Part shown: positions 52,859 through 61,363 of the stretch, piece after piece | How positions within the stretch are numbered: the first letter of the stretch is position 1 | Layout: each line of letters starts with the position of its first letter | The notes under the pieces: model-generated | What the model was told of the DNA's origin: nothing | Databases searched by the model: none | What the model saw: only the letters and a program-made list of their open reading frames with translations | Assembly (NCBI GenBank): GCA_964538065.1 | Contig: CAZIDG010000017.1 | Span: 1 to 63,092 of the forward strand | Source of the DNA: G963664225 sp964538065 | Lineage (GTDB): Bacteria; Verrucomicrobiota; Verrucomicrobiia; Limisphaerales; UBA1319 | DNA: 63,092 nt | Reading direction: 5' to 3' | Program-made: the position numbers and the translations under genes

Positions 52859-53854
52859 TCAGTGGGCGAAGATCTTCCGAATCACGTCTTCGATGGGGAC
52901 TTCCTGGATGTCGATATCCTGCACGGGCAGGGTATCCAGAAGGGCCTTGCAGACGGGGATGACTCGCTCGCGATCGACCTTGAGGGTGATCCTGCCCGGT
53001 TCGGATTCGATGGACTCTCCGAACTGGTTGGGGTCGAGGTGGATCTCGCCCGCGCGAGGGTCGCACTGGATGGTGATGAGCTTGAACCCGGAAAAGCGGT
53101 CCACGATTTCGTTAAAGGGACCATCGAAGAACAGGGCGCCCTGGTCGATGATGATGACGCGCGGGCACAGGGCTTCAATGTCAGCCATGTAATGGCTGGT
53201 CAGGAGCACAGTGGTGCGGCGGGTCTGGTTATGGTGGTGGAGAAACTCGCGGATGGTTTTTTGGGAAACGACATCCAGCCCGATGGTCGGTTCGTCCAGG
53301 AGGAGGATCTTCGGATCATGGAGGAGGGCGGCGATGAGCTCGAACTTCATCCGTTCCCCGAGGGAAAGCTCCCGCACCATGACGTTGAGCTTGTCCTTCA
53401 CCCGGAGCATCTCGGTGAATTCCTCGATGCGGCGCAGGGAAACGGCAGGTTCGAGGCCGTAGATCCTGGCGTTCAGGTCGAGCGATTCGCTGGCGGGCAG
53501 GTCCCACCAAAGCTGGTTTTTCTGGCCCAGGAGCAGGGCAAACTGGCGGCGGTAGTCGTCGTGGCGTTCCCAGGGCACATAGCCCAGGACACGGGCCGTG
53601 CCGCGCGTGGGGTAAAGCAGGCCCGCAAGCATCTTGAGCGTGGTGGTTTTGCCCGCGCCATTGGGGCCCAGGAACCCGACGAACTCGCCGGGAGCGATGT
53701 CAAACGAGACCTCCTTCACGGCGTGGGTGGTTTCGTACTCGCGGCGCCAGAGACCCTTCAACGCCCCTTTTAATCCGGGCTGTTTCTTGTAGCGGCGGAA
53801 ATCCTTGCAGAGGTGCTCGGCGTGGATGGCGGGCGTTGACGGGGCGGGATTCAT
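52859..53854 (-). CDS. ABC transporter ATP-binding protein (ABC-2/NodI-like)
   Basis: A 331-residue ATPase subunit. Walker A is FLGPNGAGKTTTLKM, the Q-loop is in LLLGQKNQLWWDL, the signature is ELSLGERMKFELIAALL and Walker B is PKILLLDEPTIGLD, followed by the His-switch in TSHYMADIEA. The extended N-terminal stretch (YKKQPGLKGALKGLWRREYE) is typical of ABC-2 exporters of the YbhF/DUF990-linked kind. It overlaps the upstream DUF4337 gene by 4 bp. Unusually, no permease gene follows, so its membrane partner must be encoded elsewhere or the DUF4337 protein has a related role. Confidence 0.93.
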   Translation of the reverse strand: MNPAPSTPAIHAEHLCKDFRRYKKQPGLKGALKGLWRREYETTHAVKEVSFDIAPGEFVGFLGPNGAGKTTTLKMLAGLLYPTRGTARVLGYVPWERHDDYRRQFALLLGQKNQLWWDLPASESLDLNARIYGLEPAVSLRRIEEFTEMLRVKDKLNVMVRELSLGERMKFELIAALLHDPKILLLDEPTIGLDVVSQKTIREFLHHHNQTRRTTVLLTSHYMADIEALCPRVIIIDQGALFFDGPFNEIVDRFSGFKLITIQCDPRAGEIHLDPNQFGESIESEPGRITLKVDRERVIPVCKALLDTLPVQDIDIQEVPIEDVIRKIFAH

Positions 53855-54462
53855 GGCTGGACCCAGACCAGGACCATCTTGATGGTGGCGGCCACGCCAA
53901 TGGCCATGGATAAAAACCAGAGCGGCTTCTTCTTGGTGAGCAAACTGATGGATCCCAGGGCGATGGAGATCTGGAACAGGGCCACCGCCGAGCTCATGCC
54001 ACCGCCCAGGCGGCTGTTGGTGGTGGCCTCGGAGCGGGCGGCGTCGCGCTGCTTCTCCAACTGTTCGGCCTCGGTCTTGATCTGTTTCTTGTCCGTCTCG
54101 TACTGGGCGATCTTGGTGGTGAAGGCCTGGGCGCGCTCCTGTCCGCCTGGCTGGGCGGCCATTTCCTCACGGGTGAGCTCGTAGAGGTTTTGCTTGATGG
54201 ACTTGGCCTGGTAGAAGCTCCACTGGTCGGAGGCCTTGGCCTGGTAGAACGTGGCGTCGTTCAACGAGGCCAGCACCCGGCTGGAGTACTTGCCGGACCA
54301 TTGGGTGGCAATGGCCGCCAGCACGGCCAGGAACACGATCGACAGGGAGGTGTACCGGGTCCAGGATTCGCGCGCCTCTTTGTCCTTCTGTGCCGCGCGG
54401 TCGGATTTAAGGTCCGCAATGAACCCTTTAAGCTCTTGAATCTCGGTTTTGAAATCGTCCAT
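53851..54462 (-). CDS. DUF4337 membrane protein
   Basis: A 203-residue protein of the DUF4337 family. A membrane helix lies near 35-55 (YTSLSIVFLAVLAAIATQW), then a coiled-coil region (about 75-150; QIKTEAEQLEKQRDAARSEA), and two further helices near 158-200 (FQISIALGSISLL and LWFLSMAIGVAATIKMVL). The SFYQAKSIKQNLYELT segment is characteristic. Its function is unknown. The stop codon overlaps the start of the ABC ATPase gene, so the two are co-translated, which suggests a functional link. Confidence 0.85.
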   Translation of the reverse strand: MDDFKTEIQELKGFIADLKSDRAAQKDKEARESWTRYTSLSIVFLAVLAAIATQWSGKYSSRVLASLNDATFYQAKASDQWSFYQAKSIKQNLYELTREEMAAQPGGQERAQAFTTKIAQYETDKKQIKTEAEQLEKQRDAARSEATTNSRLGGGMSSAVALFQISIALGSISLLTKKKPLWFLSMAIGVAATIKMVLVWVQP

Positions 54463-54471
54463 ATCTCAATA

Positions 54472-54526
54472 AACGGCCCGGTTCTATGCCCGAAGCCGCG
54501 GCAAAACGCAAGAGGAGGCGTTTCAC
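54472..54526. repeat. 55-bp direct repeat, left copy, at gap edge
   Basis: This 55-bp stretch is identical to 54627-54681 on the other side of a 100-N gap. A match exactly as long as a common assembly k-mer, touching the gap on its right and left edges respectively, points to two contig ends that overlap. Confidence 0.9.
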
Positions 54527-54626
54527 NNNNNNNNNNNNNNNNNNNNNNNNNNNNNNNNNNNNNNNNNNNNNNNNNNNNNNNNNNNNNNNNNNNNNNNNNN
54601 NNNNNNNNNNNNNNNNNNNNNNNNNN
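54527..54626. other. assembly gap (100 N)
   Basis: A run of exactly 100 N, the customary placeholder for a gap of unknown size. Because both flanks carry the same 55 bp, the true gap may be zero or negative. It lies between the DUF4337 gene start and the rhamnosidase gene end. Confidence 0.95.
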
Positions 54627-54681
54627 AACGGCCCGGTTCTATGCCCGAAGCCGCGGCAAAACGCAAGAGGAGGCGTTTCAC
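54627..54681. repeat. 55-bp direct repeat, right copy
   Basis: Identical to 54472-54526. See that entry. Confidence 0.9.
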
Positions 54682-54727
54682 CGCGGCCCCAAGGACAATC
54701 GTTCATGCAGGACGAATCATGGCGGCT

Positions 54728-57256
54728 TTACCGTTTCTCCGCTGAGGCGGGCTGAACCGCGATGCTGGTTTTGGCGCCAGCCTCGAGTTTCACCTCGGTC
54801 CCCTTCCAGCGGAATGTTCCCTTAACTCCTTCAGGGATAGTCAGTTCCCCGGTGCAACTGCCCGTCTTGTGGTCGAAATGCAGCTTGCCTTCGATCCAGC
54901 CCTTGGGATGGGGCGCCTTGACTTCAAGCCACTCCAGATTGCCTGGGGTGGGGGCAACCTCCAGTTCCGAGAATCCCGCTTTCAGAGGCCGGATGCCAAA
55001 GAGCGAGGCGCGCATGTGGAAGAGCGGATGGCTCCCCCAGGCATGGCAATCCGAGCGCGAGGGCTCGGGGGATTCCACAGGGGTCTTGAAACCGCCCTTG
55101 GCCAGGTCCTGCCAGAATCCGAACCGCTCCACGATCAGATCGCCGCGGTCGAATTTCTTGAGTGTCTCAAAGAGATAGAACGAGAAATAGACCGTTGCCC
55201 TGTGCAGGTCCTTCGCCTCGATAAGTCCCTTGAATGCAGCAGCTTCCTTGTCTTTGGGAAGGACGCCGTTGAGCAGGGCCAGGCATTGGGCATGTTCGCT
55301 GAAGCTGGTGTGCTTCTCGTTGTCAGCCAGCATCTGGCGTTTGTCGTCCCAGAAGCGTTTCACGATGATGTCCGACATTTCGCGTGCCAACTGGCGGTTC
55401 CGGGCGGCCATGGCGGTATCGCCCACGCTTTCCTCCACCTCAGCCGCATTGAGCAGGGCCTGCACGAAGAAGAGGTTGTTGATGGACGAGATGCCGTTGA
55501 CGCCATCGGGGGCATTGCCGACCGCCCAGGCGGGCACCCAGTCGACGAAGGGCCAGCCAGGGACATGCTCAAGCAAACCACTCTCACCACGGAGGTTGCG
55601 AAAGAGTTCGAGCACGCCGCGCATGCCGGGCAGGCGTTGGCGGACAAAGCCGGGTTCACCGCGCCAGAAGGCATAATCGCGCACCATGGACACCCAGATC
55701 AGGCTGAACGTGGGCGATTGCTGGGGGGTGTGGCTGGGATAGTGTTCGGCGACCTGGCCCCACATGAAGCGCGACCAGTCAAAGAGCTCGATGCCGCGTT
55801 TGGGCAGGCGGTCATCGGGGGTCATCATGTAGGTGGTCAGCATTTCCAACCGGGTGTCGCCCACGTACATCAGTTGCTCGTAATAGGGGCAATCCATGTA
55901 GGTTTCATGCGAGCACATCTGCATGCCGCGCACCATGAGCGCCTGGCTGTTGTTGATCTCCTGATTGGAACAGGCAAACCGCCCCTCGTCCTCCAATGGA
56001 TAGCGCGATTCCAGCAGGTCAAAGCTGTCCAGACTCAAGGGTTCGGACGCGGTGCGCACGGTCAGCAGCAGGTAGCGTCCCGAGCGCCACCACCAGGTGC
56101 GGAACTGGGCTCCATCGATTCCTTCGGGCAGGAAGGTGTCCTCGGTGCCATGGAACGCCTTGCCCTCGACTTCATTACGGTTGCCCTTATCCGAGGTGGG
56201 GTTGCCCTTGTCGTCCCGCTTGTAGAGCGCCTCAGCCCACGCGAGCGTCACCTTGGCGTCCTTGCCTTTGGACATCTTGAAGCGCGGGTAGGCCACGAAA
56301 TAGTTCTCCAGGTCCACCAGCACGGACACGGTATTGGAGGGCGCGATGGTGACGGCTCCCTTGCCCTGGCCGATCAAGGCATTCCAGGAGGCATTGTCAG
56401 CGGCTTGCGCCAGTTGGATGTGCTGGGCGGTGACCGGTTGGGGATGGTTCAGACCGCCAGGAATGATCGCCCGCACCTTGCCGGCATTCACGGCGGTGAG
56501 CTTTTGGTCAGGCAATGGTGAGGGACAGAGCCTCCATCCCGTGCGCATCGAGCCATATTCGTTGCTCTGAAGCGGCGGCATCACCACCGCGGGATCCACA
56601 AACGGCTGGGTTAGGTTGAGGGTCTGGCCGCGCTGGATTTGATACGCGCCGGTCCAGTTGCGTGTGGAGAACGACCAGTTTTGCAGGGCGCTGACCTTCC
56701 AACCGCTCTTATCCCCCGTGTTAAGCCTGGCTGCCAGGGGCCCCTCGGCGGCGAAGATGAAGCCACCCCGATTGGAGGTCTGCGCACAGCAGGCGTTGTC
56801 GCCAATCCAGGCCACGAGCGCTTCCAGGGTATGGGCGCCCGGGGCAAGCTTCAGGCGGTAGGTGGCGAAACTCCAATGCATCACATCGCAGCGATCCGGC
56901 CCCAGGGAGATCAACTGGCCATCCAGGCTCAGTTCGTAGCGCTGATCGCCGCTGACGTGGATGGTGGTTTCGGTCTCGGCATCGACGGTGAACTGGTTGC
57001 GGAACAGGAGCACGGCCTCGGCGCCCTGTGGCGAGGCGGGATGCCAGACCCAGGCGGCCTTTTCGATTTCATAGAGCCGGTAAATATTGCCGTTCATTTC
57101 CGGCTGGACGCGTTCGAGCGCGATGCGCCGGGCAAGGGGTGCGGTGTCCGCGGCCACCAGCAGGGAGGCGCAGCAGGACAAGGTGGCCAGGGTTGCCAGG
57201 GTGGGCGAATGCAGCACCCTCGACAGCCGGTCAAAAAACCTGATGGATGTGTTCAT
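54728..57256 (-). CDS. secreted alpha-L-rhamnosidase (GH78)
   Basis: An 842-residue exported enzyme of the GH78 type, which removes terminal alpha-L-rhamnose from plant glycans and glycosides. A signal-type N-terminus (about 1-36) precedes beta-sandwich domains; the (alpha/alpha)6 catalytic domain starts near 430. The conserved acidic motif is YMDCPYYEQLMYVGDTR (Asp455, Glu460, Asp467), corresponding to the D-C-P-x-x-E-x-x-x-W/Y-x-G-D signature of GH78. SDCHAWGSHPLFHM and the C-terminal beta-domain (GFSELEVAPTPGNL) are also typical. It diverges from an operon of four exported proteins, 161 bp away, with which it may form one degradation locus. Confidence 0.88.
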   Translation of the reverse strand: MNTSIRFFDRLSRVLHSPTLATLATLSCCASLLVAADTAPLARRIALERVQPEMNGNIYRLYEIEKAAWVWHPASPQGAEAVLLFRNQFTVDAETETTIHVSGDQRYELSLDGQLISLGPDRCDVMHWSFATYRLKLAPGAHTLEALVAWIGDNACCAQTSNRGGFIFAAEGPLAARLNTGDKSGWKVSALQNWSFSTRNWTGAYQIQRGQTLNLTQPFVDPAVVMPPLQSNEYGSMRTGWRLCPSPLPDQKLTAVNAGKVRAIIPGGLNHPQPVTAQHIQLAQAADNASWNALIGQGKGAVTIAPSNTVSVLVDLENYFVAYPRFKMSKGKDAKVTLAWAEALYKRDDKGNPTSDKGNRNEVEGKAFHGTEDTFLPEGIDGAQFRTWWWRSGRYLLLTVRTASEPLSLDSFDLLESRYPLEDEGRFACSNQEINNSQALMVRGMQMCSHETYMDCPYYEQLMYVGDTRLEMLTTYMMTPDDRLPKRGIELFDWSRFMWGQVAEHYPSHTPQQSPTFSLIWVSMVRDYAFWRGEPGFVRQRLPGMRGVLELFRNLRGESGLLEHVPGWPFVDWVPAWAVGNAPDGVNGISSINNLFFVQALLNAAEVEESVGDTAMAARNRQLAREMSDIIVKRFWDDKRQMLADNEKHTSFSEHAQCLALLNGVLPKDKEAAAFKGLIEAKDLHRATVYFSFYLFETLKKFDRGDLIVERFGFWQDLAKGGFKTPVESPEPSRSDCHAWGSHPLFHMRASLFGIRPLKAGFSELEVAPTPGNLEWLEVKAPHPKGWIEGKLHFDHKTGSCTGELTIPEGVKGTFRWKGTEVKLEAGAKTSIAVQPASAEKR

Positions 57257-57417
57257 GTCGGTACCTTTTTAATGTGGCGGAGACCCGTTTGGAATAAAAT
57301 TGTCGTGGTTTTCAGAATAGGGGCCGGGTCCATGCTCACGCCCCAGCCACGCATGGCTTGGAGCTTGCGAAAAAGATGCCAGCAGGGCAGGTTTGCGCCA
57401 GTAATTATTGTACGACC

Positions 57418-58323
57418 ATGAATGCACAAAGATCATCCCAGGCGGTGGATCGTCGAGGCTTTCTCAAACAAAGCGCCCTGGCGGCGCTGGCGCTGGCTAC
57501 TGGCGTCACGGGGTGCCGCCACGGCCGTCATGGCGGGGGCGGTTCGAGCCCCCATTCAGCCGTGGCCTTCAATACGGCCAACCTGGTGGCGCGCGTCACC
57601 CAATATCGCTTCGAGCTCAAGAACTGGGGCGAGCAGCACCAGAAAACCGTCGCTGCGATGACGGAGGACGCCTGGAGCGACATCTGCCGCGACATCGCGG
57701 CGGCGGGTTTCCGTTATGTGGAAATCTGGGAGGCCCATGCATCGCCGGACGTCATGACCCCGCAAAAGGCGGCGTTGTGGAGTTCGATCATGCGCGGCTA
57801 CGACCTGCGGCCCGTCGCCTACGCGGGCACCCTGCGCCGGGAGTCGCTCCTGGTCTGCCAGTGGCTCAAGATTCCCCATATCGATGGCGGCCTCGGCGGA
57901 CTCAAGCCGGATGAAGCCACCGAGTTGTGCAAGGAGCACAAGGTGCGCTTCAACCTCGAGAACCATCCACAAAAAACCTCCCGCGAGATCCTCGACGCCA
58001 TCGGCGGCGGGAACGAATGGCTCGGCGTGTGCATCGATACCGGCTGGCTGGGCACACAAGGGGCATCCGCGCCCGAAATCATCCGCGAGTGCGGCAAGAC
58101 CATCCGCCATACCCACATCAAGGATGTGCGGGCGGCGGGCGCCCATGAGACATGCCTCCTCGGCACGGGCGTGGTGGGGATGCCAGCCGTGTTTGATGCC
58201 CTCAAGGAGGTGGGCTATCGCGGCAGTTATTCCTGGGAGGACGAACCGGAAAACCGCAACCCGCTCGACACCGCCATCGAGAATCGCCGTTACATCGAAC
58301 GTCAGCTTGCGCGCGTGGGTTGA
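57418..58323 (+). CDS. Tat-exported sugar-isomerase-like TIM-barrel lipoprotein
   Basis: A 301-residue protein of the xylose isomerase-like/AP endonuclease 2 TIM-barrel superfamily. The N-terminus has a twin-arginine motif (DRRGFLKQS), a hydrophobic stretch and a lipobox-like TGVTGC, so it is probably a Tat-dependent lipoprotein. Metal ligands appear conserved: Glu in VRFNLENHPQK, Asp in GVCIDTGWLG, His in IRHTHIKDV and Glu in SYSWEDEPEN. Such proteins isomerise or epimerise sugars. The start at 57418 is preferred over 57358 since the Tat signal begins there. It heads an operon with a second TIM barrel, an AKR-fold protein and a tetraheme cytochrome. Confidence 0.87.
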   Translation: MNAQRSSQAVDRRGFLKQSALAALALATGVTGCRHGRHGGGGSSPHSAVAFNTANLVARVTQYRFELKNWGEQHQKTVAAMTEDAWSDICRDIAAAGFRYVEIWEAHASPDVMTPQKAALWSSIMRGYDLRPVAYAGTLRRESLLVCQWLKIPHIDGGLGGLKPDEATELCKEHKVRFNLENHPQKTSREILDAIGGGNEWLGVCIDTGWLGTQGASAPEIIRECGKTIRHTHIKDVRAAGAHETCLLGTGVVGMPAVFDALKEVGYRGSYSWEDEPENRNPLDTAIENRRYIERQLARVG

Positions 58324-58388
58324 TGCTTCATCATTCCCGTTGCATTTGAGCGTTGCGGTGGTCTAGGATGCCTTGCGTAATACATCTT

Positions 58389-59333
58389 ATGACGACCGAC
58401 ATTGGCGCATCAGTCGGAACCCTGACCTGCCGGAGGCGTTTTTTATCTGGCTGGCTGGCATTTATCCTGGCAGTCCTCATGGCCTCGTCCGCCGTTCCCC
58501 ACGCCCGCGCTGCGGAGTCGATGCCGGGGTCCATCCTGGACCGCACGAACCTCGCCGCCTGGTGCATCGTGCCGTTCGATGCCAAAAAGCGCGGCCCCGA
58601 GGAGCGCGCCCAGATGCTCGACCGTCTCCAGCTCAAACACCTGGCCTACGACTGGCGCGATGAGCACATCCCCACGTTCGACACCGAGGTCGAGGTCATG
58701 CAGAAACACGGCATCGCCATCGACGCCTGGTGGTTTCCATCCGGTCTGGATAATACGGCCCGGCGCATCCTTGAGGTGATCAAGAACCATAAGATTCATC
58801 CGCAGCTCTGGATCACGATGGGCGATCCCGCCCCCAGCGGCGCCCAGGCGGAGAAGGTGGCCGCGGCCGCGCGGATCATCGAGCCCATTGCCGATGAAGC
58901 CGCCAAACTCGGCTGCAAGGTGGCGCTCTACAACCACGGCGGCTGGTTCGGCGAACCGGAGAACGAGGTGGCCATCATTCAGAAGCTTGCCCGGCCCAAC
59001 GTGGGCATTGTGTATAATTTTCATCATGGCCACAGCCACATCGCCCGTTTTCCCCAGCTCTTTGCCCTCATGAAGCCGCACCTGCTGGCGTTGAACCTCA
59101 ATGGCATGATCCCCGATGGCGAGCAGAAGGGGATGAAGATCGTGCCCATCGGCAGCGGGACGGAGGAGCTGGCCATGATCCAGACGGTCCTCGCCAGCGG
59201 TTGGCGCGGCCCCGTGGGCGTGCTCGATCACCGCCCTGAAACCGATTCTGAAGAGACCGTGAAGGGGAACCTCGACGGTCTTGAACAATTGAAAATCAAA
59301 CTTAAGGCGGGCCCGGCGTCCGCGTCCAAGTAA
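58389..59333 (+). CDS. exported TIM-barrel protein, sugar-isomerase-like
   Basis: A 314-residue exported protein (Tat-like CRRRFLSGWLAFILAVL start, cleavage near ARAA). The body is a TIM-barrel related to sugar phosphate isomerases/epimerases: VMQKHGIAIDAWWFPSGL, VALYNHGGWFGEPENEV, VGIVYNFHHGHSHI and ALNLNGMIPDGEQKG. The metal-ligand pattern is less canonical than in the preceding gene: an HHGHSH cluster is present, and the usual Asp is not obvious. It lies 65 bp after the first TIM-barrel gene and 14 bp before the AKR-fold gene. Likely role: binding or isomerising a periplasmic sugar; catalysis is uncertain. Confidence 0.8.
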   Translation: MTTDIGASVGTLTCRRRFLSGWLAFILAVLMASSAVPHARAAESMPGSILDRTNLAAWCIVPFDAKKRGPEERAQMLDRLQLKHLAYDWRDEHIPTFDTEVEVMQKHGIAIDAWWFPSGLDNTARRILEVIKNHKIHPQLWITMGDPAPSGAQAEKVAAAARIIEPIADEAAKLGCKVALYNHGGWFGEPENEVAIIQKLARPNVGIVYNFHHGHSHIARFPQLFALMKPHLLALNLNGMIPDGEQKGMKIVPIGSGTEELAMIQTVLASGWRGPVGVLDHRPETDSEETVKGNLDGLEQLKIKLKAGPASASK

Positions 59334-59347
59334 GAAAGAATCCTTAT

Positions 59348-60472
59348 ATGCGCATCCAAATTCTCTCCCGGCGCGAATTCGTGCGCCGCAGTGTCCTGGC
59401 CACCGCGGCGGTGGCCGCCACCATGTCCCTCCCGCCCGGACGCACCGTGTTTGCGGGCGAATCCGACCAGGAGGCCGTGCGCAAGACGCGCAGCTACAAC
59501 CCGGACATGGAGTACCGCCGCCTGGGCAAGACCAACCTGTGGGTCTCGGCCATCTGCATGGGCGGCCATTGGAAGCGCATCGGCAAGATCATCGGCGGCA
59601 CGGGCGAAATCGACCCCTATGTGGCCCCGACCGATGCCGCGCTGTTAAGCCCCTTTGAAAACAACCGCAGGGAGGTCCTCACCCATTGCATGGAACGGGG
59701 GATCAACCTTGTCGATCTGGCCGGCGACAGCGAGGCGGAGGTTTACTCCAAGGCCTTGCGCGGCCGCCGCGAGGGGATGTACCTGGCTTATTCGCATCCC
59801 TCGAGTGAGCTGCGCGTGCCCGAAAACCGCACCGCCAAGAAATTGCTCGAACTCTTTGACGCCGGCCTCAAGCGCTGCCAGCTCGAGTACGTGGACATCT
59901 GGCGTCTCATGGCCCTCGAACGCGGCGGCCAGCACTCCGAAGCCGATGTCGAGGCCATGATCACCGCGCTGGACACCGCCCGCCGCCAGGGCAAATGCCG
60001 CTTCACCGGCCTGTCCACCCATGATCGCCGCTGGGCCAAGATGCTCATCGAGAAATACCCGGACGTCGTCCAGGTGCTCGTGTTCCCGTACACGGCCGCC
60101 TCCAAGGAGCTGCCGCAGGACAGCGTGTTCGAGGCCATCCGCAAGCACGACGTCGGCACCCTGGGCATCAAACCCTTCTCCAGCAACGCCATCTTCAAGG
60201 GCGACGGCTCGCCCCAGGGCCCGAATGTGGATGAAGACAACCGCCTGGCGCGCCTGACCGTGCGCTACATCTTGAACAATCCGCAGCTCACCGCCCCCAT
60301 CCCGGGCCTCATCAGCCCAGCCCAGGTGGACAATATGGCCCAGGCCGTCAAGGAATGGCGCAAGGAGGATCTCCAGCCCAAGGAACGGGCCGACCTCCAG
60401 GAGGCCACCACCCGCATGTGGGCCAATCTGACCCCCGACTACCAATGGCTCAAACAATGGGAATACGTCTAG
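59348..60472 (+). CDS. Tat-exported aldo/keto-reductase-fold protein lacking most of the catalytic tetrad
   Basis: A 374-residue protein with a clear twin-arginine signal (LSRREFVRRS, then a hydrophobic run to about 37) and an AKR fold. Key differences from canonical AKRs: Asp123 is kept in NLVDLAGDSEAEVYS, but the catalytic Tyr region (usually D-T-A-x-x-Y-G) is shortened and the Tyr is lost; the Lys is replaced (MYLAYSH, position 149 is Ser); and the His is replaced by Met188 in DIWRLMALER. So it is unlikely to be an ordinary NADPH reductase. Tat export implies a folded protein with cofactor. It lies between a TIM-barrel gene and a tetraheme cytochrome gene. Confidence 0.85.
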   Translation: MRIQILSRREFVRRSVLATAAVAATMSLPPGRTVFAGESDQEAVRKTRSYNPDMEYRRLGKTNLWVSAICMGGHWKRIGKIIGGTGEIDPYVAPTDAALLSPFENNRREVLTHCMERGINLVDLAGDSEAEVYSKALRGRREGMYLAYSHPSSELRVPENRTAKKLLELFDAGLKRCQLEYVDIWRLMALERGGQHSEADVEAMITALDTARRQGKCRFTGLSTHDRRWAKMLIEKYPDVVQVLVFPYTAASKELPQDSVFEAIRKHDVGTLGIKPFSSNAIFKGDGSPQGPNVDEDNRLARLTVRYILNNPQLTAPIPGLISPAQVDNMAQAVKEWRKEDLQPKERADLQEATTRMWANLTPDYQWLKQWEYV

Positions 60473-60504
60473 CCATCCATAAATTGTTCCATTTGAAAGA
60501 CTCC

Positions 60505-61125
60505 ATGAACTGGTCCGTATTTCCGCTCATCGTCCTGGCGCTGGGTCTCCCTGTCGCGTTTGCCGCCGATCCCGCGCCCGTCCAGCCTTCCGCAGAAAAG
60601 CCGAAGGATGCCGAACCCGCCGACAACTCGTATTGCCTGGTCTGCCACCGCAATTTCGAGAAGGAATCCCTCAACGTCACCCACACCAAGATTGGCACCG
60701 GCTGCGAGAAATGCCACGGCCTCTCCGAGAAGCACAGCTCGGACGAGGACGGCATCACCCCGCCCGAGATCATGTATTCCCGGGCCAAAATCAACGCCGC
60801 CTGCGTCAAGTGCCACAAGGTCGAGATCCTCGCCAACCAGGAACTGCATAAACCGCTGCTGGCCGCATTGGCCGCCCAAAAAGCCGACTCGAAGAAGGTC
60901 GATGTGAAAAAGAAGGAGGACGCTCCCAAAGACAGCAAGAAGGACGGCGTGAAGGATGCCTCGGCGGCGAAGAAAGGCGATGTCTGCACCGATTGCCACG
61001 GCGAGCACCAGCTCAAGAACCGCACCCGCCATTGGGACAAGGACACCGGCAAGCTCATCGCCGACGACGGCGTGCGCATGATGGACAAGGGCCGCGCCGC
61101 CACCGGCATGAAACCGGAGAAGTAG
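60505..61125 (+). CDS. exported tetraheme c-type cytochrome
   Basis: A 206-residue secreted protein with a Sec signal peptide (VFPLIVLALGLPVAFA) and four CxxCH heme-attachment sites at residues 44-48 (CLVCH), 67-71 (CEKCH), 100-104 (CVKCH) and 161-165 (CTDCH). Between the third and fourth hemes is a Lys/Asp-rich linker (about 126-159). Extra histidines near the motifs could be distal ligands. It resembles NrfH/cytochrome c3-type electron carriers in being small and multiheme but fits no familiar family. It is 32 bp after the AKR-fold gene, so it probably accepts electrons in that pathway. Start at 60505 gives the signal peptide. Confidence 0.88.
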   Translation: MNWSVFPLIVLALGLPVAFAADPAPVQPSAEKPKDAEPADNSYCLVCHRNFEKESLNVTHTKIGTGCEKCHGLSEKHSSDEDGITPPEIMYSRAKINAACVKCHKVEILANQELHKPLLAALAAQKADSKKVDVKKKEDAPKDSKKDGVKDASAAKKGDVCTDCHGEHQLKNRTRHWDKDTGKLIADDGVRMMDKGRAATGMKPEK

Positions 61126-61195
61126 TTCATGCCATGAGAGATATCCCTTGGGCACCCCAGGCCATGGCGGCCTGTTGATGGGGTTGGGGTTCCGA

Positions 61196-61295
61196 NNNNN
61201 NNNNNNNNNNNNNNNNNNNNNNNNNNNNNNNNNNNNNNNNNNNNNNNNNNNNNNNNNNNNNNNNNNNNNNNNNNNNNNNNNNNNNNNNNNNNNNN
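61196..61295. other. assembly gap (100 N)
   Basis: Exactly 100 N between the tetraheme cytochrome gene end and a minus-strand gene. Unlike the gap at 54527 the flanking sequences do not repeat, so real sequence of unknown length may be missing. Confidence 0.95.
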
Positions 61296-61322
61296 AAAAA
61301 GGGCATTCCACACGGAATGCCC
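61296..61322 (-). terminator. intrinsic terminator of the small hypothetical gene
   Basis: GGGCATTCC (61301-61309), ACAC loop and GGAATGCCC (61314-61322) form a 9-bp stem; on the minus strand five T residues follow (AAAAA at 61296-61300) before the gap. It lies 41 bp after the stop codon of the gene at 61364. Confidence 0.85.
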
Positions 61323-61363
61323 TTGTGAAGCAGATCGTTAAAGTCAGCGGTGAATCACTGGAC

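Noticed and set aside
54472..54681. Target-site duplication of a mobile element at the 55-bp repeat
   Set aside because: Target duplications are far shorter, and the repeats coincide exactly with the edges of an assembly gap.
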